Shown here piece by piece: positions 33,590-43,939 of a DNA stretch of 64,000 nucleotides (positions within the stretch are counted from its first letter, which is position 1; each line of letters opens with the position of its first letter). Made by a program: the position numbers and the translations under genes. The notes under the pieces are model-generated. The model searched no databases, was not told the origin of the DNA, and saw nothing but the letters and a program-made list of their open reading frames with translations. Source of the stretch: Stomoxys calcitrans (lineage: Eukaryota > Arthropoda > Insecta > Diptera > Muscidae); contig NC_081553.1 in NCBI RefSeq assembly GCF_963082655.1, positions 63,416,311-63,480,310 of the forward strand, given 5' to 3'.

Positions 33590-34535
33590 ATTGTATTCAG
33601 CGATGAAGCTCATTGTTGGCTCAATGGGTACGTAAATAAGCAGAATTGTCGATTTTGGAGTGAAGATAAGCCAGAAGCATTACAAGAGCTACCAATGCAT
33701 CCAAACTCACTGCTTGGTGCGGTTTATGGGCTAAGGGCATCATTGGACCGTACTTCTTCAAAGATGATGCGAATCCTAACGTAACTGTGAATGGTGAGAG
33801 CTATCGGGAGATTCACAGTTCACGATAGCGCTCACCATTCACAGTTACGTTACGATTTGCATCATCTTTGAAGAAGTACGCTCCAATGATGCCACCAACC
33901 CATAAACCGCACTAAACTGTGACTTTTCCTGGATGCATTGCAATGTTTTGGCTGATCTTCATTCCAAAATCGACAATTCTGCTTATTTACGTATACATTG
34001 AGCCAAAAATTAGTTTCGTCACCCAATGAAAGAAGCGCGGGATAAACTTTCTTAACATAACATGCTTTTTTTGCCCAAATTGCAAGGGCTTGACATGCAT
34101 GACATGTAGTTTCAATAAGCACGCGTAACAAAGGACTTATTGAGAGGCGAGTTCGGTGAACATTTTATTTCACTTTCGGGACCGATCAATTGTCCGCCTA
34201 AATCGTGCAGTTTAACGCCTTTAGACTATTTTTTGTGGGGCTATGTTAAAGCTCATGTCTTTACAGACAAGCCCGCTTCTATTGACGCATTGGAATACAA
34301 CATTGAAGCATTGATTCGTGAGATACCGGCCGAAATGTTGGAAAGAGTATGCCAAAATTGGACTAAGCGTATGGACCATTTGAGGCGCAGTCTTGGTCAA
34401 CATTTGAATGATTATGGGCCATAATTATATGGGCCTTACTATCAATTCAAATAAAGATTTCATAAAATTTTCTGAATTTTATGTGTTTAAATTATTTTTT
34501 TTAAACTTCCCTATAGCTCTTAAAAGATCACCCTT
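33590..34535 (+). pseudogene. DD41D mariner-like element remnant with internal inversion (copy 2)
   Basis: The plus arm begins with the first catalytic motif as 'FSDEAHCWLNGYVNKQ' and runs to 'NVTVNGESYRE' near 33808. The same segment follows in reverse complement (33818-34050). The plus frame resumes at about 34070, and 34140-34424 encodes 'GEFGEHFISLSGPINCPPKS', 'LTPLDYFLWGYVKAHVF' and 'MLERVCQNWTKRMDHLRRS', close to the native C-terminus. The element ends with a 3' terminal repeat 'aaaagatcaccctt' followed by TA (34536-34537). No left terminal repeat was found. The inversion joint near 34050 matches copy 1 at about 30535. Confidence 0.85.
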
Positions 34536-34550
34536 TATTTCCACGCTACC

Positions 34551-35186
34551 ATGTTAGTCATTGTACTTTTCTCCTTTATTAAGTACCACAGTATACACAT
34601 CTCACCTCTGTCTGCGAGTCATTGCCAGACAACCATAATGAGCCATGTGGCCGTGAGGACACAATGCCTGGACAATTTTGATAGCGCGGTGCATTGTGCA
34701 CAATTAGTCCATCGGTTACAGAGGTTGATTTTATTACAAAAAAAGGCTATAAAGGATACTTTCTACAGGATACTCTGGTCTATGAGGGAGTATATGATGA
34801 TGATAATGGTCATTGATACCCGCAAATCCTTTAAGAGGTTATTGATTCCATTGGACCATGACGATGACGATAATGATGCCATTGTTTTTCGTTGGAAATT
34901 TTGTGCTATCGCAGAGATTTTATTTTTAATTTACTTTCGTTTGACTTTTGACTTTTACTTCGCTTTCAATTTTCCGTTTCAACTTCATATAAAAGTTTTC
35001 CCTTGGGATAATAACATTGCAATCTTGTCATACTGGATAATTGATAAAATAATCGATTGGAATGCTTTGAATTTCTTTGTTTGTTCTTTGTGTAAAGTGC
35101 ATTCACTGCATGGACACAATCGAATCTCCAAACCATTCACCAACATTTGTCAACTGGTCTTAGTGCGGAACAATGATGCACTTTGA
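34551..35186 (+). CDS. Unrecognised 211-codon open frame
   Basis: It starts at an ATG 14 bp beyond the DD41D right end, with an in-frame stop at 34521-34523. I recognise no domain. Visible features are an acidic run (HDDDDND near residue 105), an aromatic-rich stretch ('LIYFRLTFDFYFAFNF') that could be hydrophobic or membrane-like, and several Cys. The local composition is not a simple repeat. In sequence this AT-rich a stop-free run of this length is unlikely under a simple random model, so it is worth recording. No promoter, splice signal or homology supports a real gene. It may be an exon, a decayed transposon gene or chance. Confidence 0.2.
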   Translation: MLVIVLFSFIKYHSIHISPLSASHCQTTIMSHVAVRTQCLDNFDSAVHCAQLVHRLQRLILLQKKAIKDTFYRILWSMREYMMMIMVIDTRKSFKRLLIPLDHDDDDNDAIVFRWKFCAIAEILFLIYFRLTFDFYFAFNFPFQLHIKVFPWDNNIAILSYWIIDKIIDWNALNFFVCSLCKVHSLHGHNRISKPFTNICQLVLVRNNDAL

Positions 35187-35479
35187 AATGTTTGGAAAAG
35201 TTTTAATAGAAGTTTTTTTCTTTTCCCCGAAAACTGATAAAACGCAATCTGCTGCTGATACTCGGATAATGGATTGTAATTTGTTGAAAAGTTATATAGA
35301 AATTGGTGAAATAAACACATATGTTTGTCCCTTGATTGGGTTGCATGGCTCAGTGGTCAATAAACTGGTGAGGAAAGGAAGGAGGTAAAAAAAGGATATG
35401 CTTTCTTATCAAATTAAGTTTCTTAGTCTCTGGTCAAGAAAAACAGAACATATTTTTGAGTTACATATATTTATTGATG
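35187..35479. other. No gene seen
   Basis: AT-rich spacer between the 211-codon open frame and F1 array B. A short overlapping frame at 35173-35388 has no recognised domain. Confidence 0.4.
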
Positions 35480-37377
35480 ATATTTCTATAGGAAATTTTG
35501 TCAAAATTTCATTTCTATAGGAAATTTTGTCAAAATTTCATTTCTATAGGAAATTTTGTCAAAATTTCTTTTCTATAGGAAATTTTGTCAAAATTTCTTT
35601 TCTATAGGAAATTTTGTCAAAATTTCTTTTCTATAGGAAATTTTGTCAAAATTTCTTTTCTATAGCAAATTTTGTAAAAATTTCTTTTCTATAGGAAATT
35701 TTGTCAAAATTTCATTCCTATAGGAAATTTTGTCAAAATTTCATTTCTACAGGAAATTTTGTCAAAATTTCATTTCTATAGGAAATTTTGTCAAAATTTC
35801 ATTTCTATAGGAAATTTTGTCAAAATTTCATTTCTATAGGAAATTTTGTCAAAATTTCATTTCTATAGCAAATTTTGTCAAAATTTCATTTCTATAGGAA
35901 ATTTTGTCAAAATTTCATTTCTATAGGAAATTTTGTCAAAATTTCATTTTTATAGGAAATTTTGTCAAAATTTCATTTCTATAGGAAATTTTGTCAAAAT
36001 TTCATTTCTATAGGAAATTTTGTCAAAATTTCATTTCTAAAGGAAATTTTGTCAAAATTTCATTTCTATAGGAAATTTTGTCAAAATTTCATTTCTATAG
36101 GAAATTTTGTCAAAATTTCTTTTCTATAGGAAATTTTGTCAAAATTTCTTTTCTATAGGAAATTTTGTCAAAATTTCTTTTCTATAGGAAATTTTGTCAA
36201 AATTTCATTTCTATAGGAAATTTTGTCAAAATTTCATTTCTATAGGAAATTTTGTCAAAATTTCATTTCTATAGGAAATTTTGTCAAAATTTCATTTCTA
36301 TAGGAAATTTTGTCAAAATTTCATTTCTATAGGAAATTTTGTCAAAATTTCATTTCTATAGGAAATTTTGTCAAAATTTCATTTCTATAGGAAATTTTGT
36401 CAAAATTTCATTTCTATAGGAAATTTTGTCAAAATTTCATTTCTATAGGAAATTTTGTCAAAATTTCATTTCTATAGGAAATTTTGTCAAAATTTCATTT
36501 TTATAGGAAATTTTGTCAAAATTTCATTTCTATAGGAAATTTTGTCAAAATTTAATTTCTATAGGAAATTTTGTCAAAATTTCATTTCTATAGGAAATTT
36601 TGTCAAAATTTCATTTCTATAGGAAATTTTGTCAAAATTTCATTTCTATAGGAAATTTTGTCAAAATTTCATTTCTATAGGAAATTTTGTCAAAATTTCA
36701 TTTCTATAGGAAATTTTGTCAAAATTTCATTTCTATAGGAAATTTTGTCAAAATTTCATTTCTATAGGAAATTTTGTCAAAATTTCATTTCTATAGGAAA
36801 TTTTGTCAAAATTTCATTTCTATAGGAAATTTTGTCAAAATTTCATTTCTATAGGAAATTTTGTCAAAATTTCATTCCCATAGGAAATTTTGTCAAAACA
36901 TCATTTCTATAGGAAATTTTGTCAAAATTTCATTTCTATAGGAAATTTTGTCAAAATTTCATTTCTATAGGAAATTTTGTCAAAATTTCATTTCTATAGG
37001 AAATTTTGTCAAAATTTCATTTCTATAGGAAATTTTGTCAAAATTTCATTTCTAAAGGAAATTTTGTCAAAATTTCATTTCTATTGGAAATATTGTCAAA
37101 ATTTAATTTCTATAGGAAATTTTGTAAAAATTTCATTTCTATAGGAAATTTTGTAAAAATTTCATTTTATAGGAAATTTTGTCAAAATTTAATTTTTATA
37201 GGAAATTTTGTCAAAATTTAATTTCTATAGGAAATTTTGTCAAAATTTCATTGCTATAGGAAATTTTGTCAAAATTTCATTTCTATAGGAAATTTTGTGA
37301 AAATTTCATTTCTATAGGAAATTTTGTCAAAATTTCATTTCTATAGGAAATTTTGTCAAAATTTCATTTCTATAGCA
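35480..37377 (-). repeat. F1 29-bp minisatellite array B
   Basis: About 65 copies of the F1 unit in reverse complement ('tttctataggaaattttgtc' then 'aaaatttca'). It is far more homogeneous than array A. Variant units mark higher-order structure: 'tttcttttc' units start at 35568 (five in a row) and at 36119 (three in a row), 'catttttatagg' occurs at 35945 and 36496, and 'tttaatttc' at 36554 and 37105. All three pairs are 551 bp apart, that is 19 units. Divergence rises toward the right end (37050-37250). No protein is inferred. Confidence 0.96.
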
Positions 37378-37399
37378 AACTAGCCGAACCGGGCCCGCT

Positions 37400-37770
37400 A
37401 CGTCTTCTTCAACTCTCTAATATCTTTTTAGGGTGGGGACACTTCGCTTTGAATGTGGATGTCGAATTCGTTCCACTGTAGCCTATATCCGCCTATGAGG
37501 CTTAACAGCTGCGTTTGAATCCTGGCGAGAACTTTGGACAAATTTTAAAGCGGTCGTTATCCCTTCTTAATGCTGGCTACGTTTGCGAGGTACCATGCCG
37601 TGTATGGTCATGTAAAAAATTCTCCTCAAAGAGGTGTCGCATTGCGGCACGGCGTTCACACTCGGCTATAAAAAAAAGTCCCTTATCATTGATAAACTCA
37701 ACTTAAATCGGAAAGCACTCATTGATGTGTGAGAATTTGCCCCTGCTCGGTTCCTGGGTAAATTTTTACT
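37400..37770 (+). repeat. tRNA-derived SINE, composite subfamily
   Basis: The 5' extension is 'aactctctaatatctttt' then 'agggtggggacacttcgct', followed by a degenerate tRNA head and B-box-like 'gtttgaatcctgg' (37513-37525). The SINE body has 'ggtaccatgccgtgtatgg', 'aggtgtcgcattgcggcacg' and 'tgtgagaatttgcccctg'. The same extension precedes the SINE at 47275 and, inverted, the copy at 1395. It abuts the F1 array directly. Confidence 0.72.
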
Positions 37771-37774
37771 TTAC

Positions 37775-38830
37775 TCCCAAATGCCTTTCTTTTGAGTCCT
37801 ATATTACCGTATTGGCAAATATTTCCGGTTTAGGGGGTATTTCGGGGATGGTCACTTGGCAATTAAAGTAAATACAAGATTTGTGTTCTAATTTCGAACA
37901 CATTTCATATGAGTTCCATAATGGCATGATCGGTAAATAAGTTGTGTTTGAAGGTGGGGTGGACCCAGTGGTCTTTGTCCCGAAAATGAATGTATATTTC
38001 CCAAAAATCAATCAATTTTCATCCCAAATAGCCTGTGTATAAATGGGAGGTATTTTGGGGTGAATCAGCTCCCCAAACACATGGCTGTATATTGGCGGAT
38101 TTTGGGCGGCCTACGACCCCAACAATAGAAACCATGTTTTGTTTTTGGTGACTGTAAGAGTGCAAAACAATTTCGAACGGTAATGCGATGCGGTAATGAA
38201 GATTCGTAATCTACTCCCGAATAGCTTTCATTTGAGCCTCATATTAATATTAACGTTCAATTTGTCTTCTTGGAGGAGTTTTGGGGTAAGGGCGTCATCC
38301 TGGGTATTTGGACCCAATTTCTAATACCATATTCGTATTCTACTCTTCAATAGCTTTCATTTAATACCCATATTGTCCCGATCAGTTCACTTTTGATTTT
38401 GGCTGGTGTTTTTGGGATAAGGGGGAGGGTCCGCCCCCCGAATTCAACAAATTATAAAAACCTGTGTCTCCCTCTTGCCCATATCTGTAATCTACTCCAG
38501 AATACCATCCGTTTGAGTCCCATATTATCGTGATCGTCCAATAAACATATTTTAAAGAGGTTTGGGGTTGGGGCGCCCCCAGTTACTTGGACTCAATTTT
38601 TAATATGAAATTCATTCTCTACTTCTGATTTCTTTTCATTTGAGTCCCATATTGTCCCGATCGGTACACTTTTATTTTTCGATAGTACTTTTAGGGTAAG
38701 GCATTCGATATCAAAAAATCATATATGTAGCCTATGTTTCCTTCCAAACCAATCATGGCCCAATCTGGACGATATTCTACAAAACGGTTTAGAGGGGTCA
38801 AATTTCATCAAAATAGGATAAACAATGCTG
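37775..38830 (-). repeat. F3 units and head block, minus orientation
   Basis: Reverse-complement F3 repeats ('cattttgagtcccatattgtc' type anchors near 37790, 37910, 38240, 38360, 38515 and 38640). There are GGGAGGGTCCGCCCCC at about 38424-38440 and a head segment 'cctatgtttccttccaaacc' near 38731. The region ends next to a SINE head. Confidence 0.65.
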
Positions 38831-38872
38831 GAGGCCACCGTAGCGCAGAGGTTAGCATGTTCATGGCTTTCA
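38831..38872 (+). repeat. SINE head fragment with intact A box
   Basis: 'ggccaccgtagcgcagagg' then 'ttagcatgttcatgg' is the tRNA-like 5' end of the SINE family with the A-box-like TAGCGCAGAGG. It breaks off before the B box. This is the cleanest A box in the window, but alone it cannot form a full Pol III promoter. Confidence 0.7.
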
Positions 38873-39266
38873 CCGGCGCTATAATTTTCATCATGACATT
38901 TTAACATTTTAATTTTTTTTGAATTAAAAAATATTTGAAAGAATTTGGCACATTGACAAGGGCAAAAGACATCACAGAACAATTTGAAGAATTTTTCAAG
39001 CCTGAACTTTTAAGTTAATTGGTTGAATTTCTGTAACAATCCTTTTAAATCTATTTTACAAGCTCAAACATCTACAACCATCTGTATGATAAATGTAATA
39101 AAAAAAAAACATTTCAGTTCAATTTTGATATATGCCAAAACATTTTAATAGGCAAATAGGTTTTAAGGTTTTTATCTAAAGTGCCATCACATAACATATG
39201 TTTTTTTTTCTTTGGAATCCCCCTCTTATTGTCTAAATGAACTTTAAATTGCACAAAGGCAGAAAA
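38873..39266. other. No gene seen
   Basis: AT-rich unique sequence with A/T homopolymers; nothing recognised. Confidence 0.45.
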
Positions 39267-39268
39267 TA

Positions 39269-39504
39269 TTGGGTTGCCCAAAAAGTAATTGCGGATTTTT
39301 TAAAAGAAAGTAAATGCATTTTTAATAAAACTTAGAATGAACTTTAATCAAATATACTTTTTTTACACTTTTTTTCTAAAGCAAGCTAAAAATAACAGCT
39401 GATAACTGACAGAAGAAAGAATGCAATTACAGAGTCACAAGCTGTGAAAAAATTTGTCAACGCCGACTGTATGGAAAATCCGCAATTACTTTTTGGGCAA
39501 CCCA
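39269..39504. mobile_element. 236-bp mariner-type MITE, copy 1
   Basis: Terminal inverted repeats of about 30 bp: the left begins TTGGGTTGCCCAAAAAGT, and the right ends ACTTTTTGGGCAACCCA. TA stands on each side (39267-39268 and 39505-39506). Internal sequence is AT-rich and non-coding. The terminal sequence is of the type carried by some mariner elements (general knowledge). Nearly identical to the copy at 42075. Confidence 0.88.
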
Positions 39505-39506
39505 TA

Positions 39507-40904
39507 GAAGTAAAGAAACTCAAGTCTTTATGATGCAGAACATAGACTAACATATATGAATCAATCAATCAATCAAGCAATCGAGCAATCAATCGATATG
39601 TAAATTTGTTCAAAGTACCACACACAAATGAAAAGCCTTTTGAAATCGATATTGGCTTCGAATGAGTGACTTGAATGTTACAGGAAATAATAGTCAAATC
39701 GAATCAAATGAAAACCCAAATCCCATAGTAACAAAAAATCCGCCATAAGTCCTAAAGAGCAAGGCAAACATTTTTGTTTTGTTTTTTTTTTTTTTTTTTG
39801 CATACCATTCGATTGTGGGGATTGCTGTAGAAGGTACCATAATGTTATCTCTAAATCTCTAAATAGGCTTAATGGATGGAAATGTAGAGGGACGGAAACT
39901 GTTGCAAAAATTTGGCAACAGTATCATCATCACCACCACCACCATAATCATCATCATTGCTTAAACCTTTCATAAGCAAAACATTTTGGTAATCTAATGG
40001 ATAAATCTTTGCATCCATCACACACATCATCGAGTATCCTCAACCCTCTGTGCAATTAACAAAAAAAAAGGAATTGAAACAAAAAAACCTCATGCAAAAC
40101 TCTAAACTCCTCTACTGTTTTGCCAATGTTGGCGAAAAAATGCAAACATTTGTTTACCCCTGCCCTAGTTGCCATTTTAAAATCCTTTTGCCATCATTGT
40201 AACATATTTGCCAAAGGATTCTTCTCCCCTGGTTGTTTTATTTTGATTCCCTAGGATTTGTTGGTCTTTAGAGAAATTTAATTTTGGCAAATATGCCGAT
40301 GCTCAAAATTGCACTTTCTGCCGTATGGCAAGGGGCAACATTTAGAAGGACAAAATTCGGGCAAAAAGCAAATAAATACGTTAAGGGTTTGCCCAAAGGA
40401 TTAGTTGACGCTGAAGAGAGGCTAGGATGGAAGGAAGGAAAGTCAGGAAGGTGGAGTGGTTTTGCAACAACACAAGCGTACATTAAAATGGCATATTTTG
40501 TTGTTTCAAATGGAAAGGGTTGTTCGTGATATTTTTCATTTTGAGAGTATTCAATTTGGAATTGTGGTGGGAGTGATTAGCAGTAAGCTTCAGTGCGAAA
40601 TTTGACTAGAAAAAGAAAAGAAATGTTATAGATATGTACTTGATATTGTAAACCTTATTTAAAACATGAATATTTTAATAACGCCCTATGGGTCGAAAAA
40701 TACCCAAAAATAGAACTATCTTAGAAAAATCAAATCCAAACCCAACAAAGTCAAGTTTGGTATGGGTTCGATTTCCATCAGAAGCCTGGACTGTCGCTAC
40801 TGTGGTATCATAACGCACTAAAATCACAAGCTAGCCTATCCTAGGTAAGAGGCATCGAAATTCCAGTTTTATGGTCATATAGCAGATGAATGAAAATAGC
40901 TTAA
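39507..40904. other. No gene seen
   Basis: Unique AT-rich sequence with (CAAT) repeats at 39560-39590, a T-run at 39780-39799 and CACCAC/CATCAT repeats near 39925-39955. The opposed frames at 40268-40529 show no domain. Confidence 0.45.
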
Positions 40905-41420
40905 ACAAGTAAGGAAAGGCGAAAGTCGGGCAGAGCCATCTATATATAATACCCTACACCACCGAATCTAAGCTTTATCTAAACCTAGACCGATTTTGAT
41001 GAAATTTTGGGCACAAAATGAGACGCCAAATTGTGGTTATCCTGGAACAAAGAAATTGCATGAGCCAAATTTTATATCAATCGAACAACAAATGCCACCT
41101 GTACATTGATTACAAGAAAACATGGAAACACAAATGGACACAGTTGAATCGAATCAGAAAATAATTCTAAACCGATCGGCGGTATACTTAACAATGGGTT
41201 TAGCTCGTCTTCTGCTTACCGTTGCAAAGTCAGATCAGAAGTCCTTGAGCCAAGTTTCAGCCAAATCAGGGAAAATTAAGCCTTCTAGGAGATCAAGAAG
41301 TCAAATCCAGGGATCGCGGTTTACATGGGGGCTAGATCAGTTTGTAAACCGATTCGAAGTATATGTGCGAAATTTCGAGCGACTAGCTGTAGGCGTTCGA
41401 CCACTATCGTGATTTCAACA
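40905..41420 (+). repeat. F2-like element, divergent variant
   Basis: It begins 'aacaagtaaggaaaggcg' then 'aaagtcgggcagagcc' (the palindrome is lost) and 'ataccctacaccacc'. An internal 'gaccgattttgatgaaattt' and a right-module start 'gagcgactagctgtaggcg' and 'atcgtgatttc' follow. It lacks the ATGGTGGAGGG terminus. It is clearly colinear with F2 but divergent enough to be a separate subfamily. Confidence 0.55.
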
Positions 41421-41869
41421 CACATTTTTATTTGTTCTTGTTAATATGCTCATATGTTGGTCGATAAGTTGGAAAGACAGCAATTTCCAGATACACAGAT
41501 AAAAATAATTTTGAAAAACAACAACTTTTGTCGCAAAACCGACGCCGAAATTTGTTGATTTTCCTGCAACAATTTATTTAGAATCTCAACGACCCAAAGT
41601 ACAAAATAACTCCGGTGTGTGTGCTTGGTGGCTAGTTTTATTTTCTTTGTTCGGCTCGCGCTGCTTCTTCTAGTTTGTTTACTGCTATACATGGATTTTT
41701 CTCTGTCACTCTCTCTATTATTACCCTTAAAATCAAATTTTAATAATTTTACCAGCGCTGAGGATTGAACTCATGATCTCATGTTTGGTAGTATTGTAGG
41801 CATCCTTTTTTTTAATACGAAATAAATATTTTTGTTAGCTGAATTTGTCAAAAAAAGTTTAAAGAAAAA
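41421..41869. other. No gene; possible tRNA-like scrap
   Basis: Mostly unique. On the minus strand, 41745-41790 reads 'catgagatcatgagttcaat' then 'cctcagcgctgg', with 'gttcaatcc' resembling a B box. It is too degenerate to call a tRNA gene or a SINE. Confidence 0.3.
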
Positions 41870-42580
41870 AATGCGATGGGACTCAAAACAAAGGCATTCG
41901 GGGGTGGAATAAAAATTTTGTATTAAAAATATAGTTCAGGTAACTGGGGGCCGCGCTAACCCCAAAATCCATCTCAAGTTGGTATATTGGAACGATTAAG
42001 ACAAGATGGGATTTAATGAAAGGCATTCGGTGGTAAACTACTCTAATAGTCGGGAAGAAGCAATAGGCTATATATTGGGTTGCCCAAAAAGTAATTGCGG
42101 ATTTTTTAAAAGAAAGTAAATGCATTTTTAATAAAACTTGGAATGATCTTTAATCAAAAATACTTTTTTAAATTTTTTTTTAAAGCAAGCTAAAATTAAT
42201 AGCTGATAACTGACAGAAGAAAGAATGCAATTACAGAGTCACAAGCTTTGGAAAAATTTAGCAACGCCGACTATATGAAAAATCCGCAATTACTTTTTGG
42301 ACAACCCAATATTTAGTTGGTTTTGGAAGGTGGGTGGACGCTCCTCCCTACCCCACAAGCATCAACAAAAAATAAAAATATATCGATTGGGACATTATGG
42401 GACTCAAATGAAAGATATTCGAGAATAGAGTACGATTTTGAAGTTAAAAATTGAGCCCGTGCATATAGGGGACCGCCCCTACCCTAAAACCCCCTCAAAT
42501 GAGTATTTTGGATGATCATGACAATATGGGAAGGAGTTAAATGAAAGGTCTTCGGGAATAGATTATGAATATGGTATTAA
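41870..42580 (+). repeat. F3 units interrupted by a MITE
   Basis: F3 anchors at about 41877, 42002, 42391 and 42525 ('gggactcaaa' variants), with CCGCGCTAACCCC and CCGCCCCTACCC blocks. The array is split by the MITE at 42075-42309 and followed by the complete F2 copy at 42581. Confidence 0.65.
42075..42309. mobile_element. 235-bp mariner-type MITE, copy 2
   Basis: Same element as 39269-39504. The left terminus is TTGGGTTGCCCAAAAAGT; the right is ACTTTTTGGACAACCCAA. It is flanked by TA (42073-42074 and 42310-42311). It interrupts an F3 array, so it inserted after that array formed. Confidence 0.88.
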
Positions 42581-43441
42581 CAAGTAAACGCGTGCTAAGT
42601 TCGGCCGGGCCGAATCTTATATACCCTCCACCATGGATCGCATTTGTCGAGTTCTTTTCCGGGCATCTCTTCTTTGGGAAAAAAGGATATAAGAAAAGAT
42701 TTCCTCTGCTATTAGAGCGATATCAAGATATGGTCCGGTTTGGACCACAATAAAATTATATGTTGGAGGCCTGTGTAAAATGTCAGCCAATTCGAATAAG
42801 AATTGCGCCCTTTGGGGGCTCAAGAAATAAAATAGAGAGATCGATTTATATGGGAGCTGTATCGGGCTATAGGCCGATTCAGACCATAATAAACACGTAT
42901 GTTGATGGTCACGAGAGAATCCGTCGTACAAAATTTCAGGCAAATCGGATAATAATTGCGACCTCTAGAGCCTCAAGAAGTCAAGATCCCAGATCGGTTT
43001 ACATGATAGCTATATCAGGTTATGGACCGATTTGAACCATACTTGGCGCAGTTGTTGGATATCATAACAAAACACGTCGTGCAAAATTTCATTCCAATCG
43101 GACAAGAATTGCACACTCTAGAGGCTCAAGAAGTCAAGACCCAAGATCGGTTTATATGGCAGCTATATCAGGTTATGGACCGATATGGCCCATTTACAAT
43201 ACCAACCGACCTACACTAATAAGAAGTATTTGTGCAAAATTTCAAGCGGCTAGCTTTACTCTTTCGGAAGTTAGCGTGCTTTCGACAGACAGACGGACGG
43301 ACGGACATGGCTAGATCGACATAAAATTTCACGAAGATCAAGAATATATATACTTTATGGGGTCTAAGACGAATATTTCGAGTAGTTACAAACAGAATGA
43401 CGAAATTAGTATACCCCCCATCTTATGGTGGAGGGTATAAA
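42581..43441 (+). mobile_element. F2 element, complete copy (about 861 bp)
   Basis: Left end 'caagtaaacgcgtgctaag' with the palindrome TTCGGCCGGGCCGAA at about 42600-42614 and 'ataccctccaccatgg'. Internal units follow ('gggagctgtatcgggc', 'atggcagctatatcagg'), then the right module ('acggacggacggac', 'ggctagatcgac', 'actttatggggtctaagac', 'cgaaattagtatac'), ending 'atggtggagggtataaaa'. The short inverted repeat CCTCCACCAT/ATGGTGGAGG lies near both ends. It has no transposase, so it is non-autonomous; the superfamily is not assigned. Use this copy as the reference for the others. Confidence 0.8.
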
Positions 43442-43514
43442 AATGAGATTCATGTGATAGGGCGTCTTAACTTCGAAACCCTTTGCCAAAAGGACATATA
43501 TGCCAATCATGGTC

Positions 43515-43800
43515 ATAAGGAGGCAGAAGTGCAGAAGTTAGTATGTCCCCCAATTGACGCCGAATGCCTAGGTTCGAATCCTTGCGAGAACATCAGAAAA
43601 AAAATTTACAGCTGTGGTTATCCCCTCCTATGCTGGCGCCATATTATACCACATCTCCCCAATGGAGTGTCGCACTGCGCCTCGCCGTTAGAACTCGGTT
43701 ATAGGTGGGCCCCTAATCGTTGAGCTTAAATTTGAATCGGACAGCAATCATTGAGAAGTTTGACCTTGTTCCTTAATGGAATGTTCGTGGGGAAATTTGC
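43515..43800 (+). repeat. tRNA-derived SINE
   Basis: Degenerate head 'gtgcagaagttagtatgtcc', an intact B box GGTTCGAATCC at 43571-43581, then the body ('ttatcccctcctatgctgg', 'agtgtcgcactgcg', 'gaatcggacagcaatcattg') and tail 'ccttaatggaatgttcg'. The A box is damaged ('aagtgcagaag'). Confidence 0.8.
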
Positions 43801-43939
43801 ATTTTGGCCATATGGGGTACAAATAAACGGTACCTAGGAATAGATAAACAAATGTTATCGAAACTTTTGAGTTAAAAGCAATGCATCGAACTATTTCTGT
43901 GGTCAAAAGACCTTAGAAGTCAAATCGCCTTAGATGAAA

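Noticed and set aside
35480..37377. CRISPR-like array (29-bp repeats)
   Set aside because: The 29-bp units are contiguous with no unique spacers, no cas genes are present, and the context is a eukaryotic transposon-rich genome.
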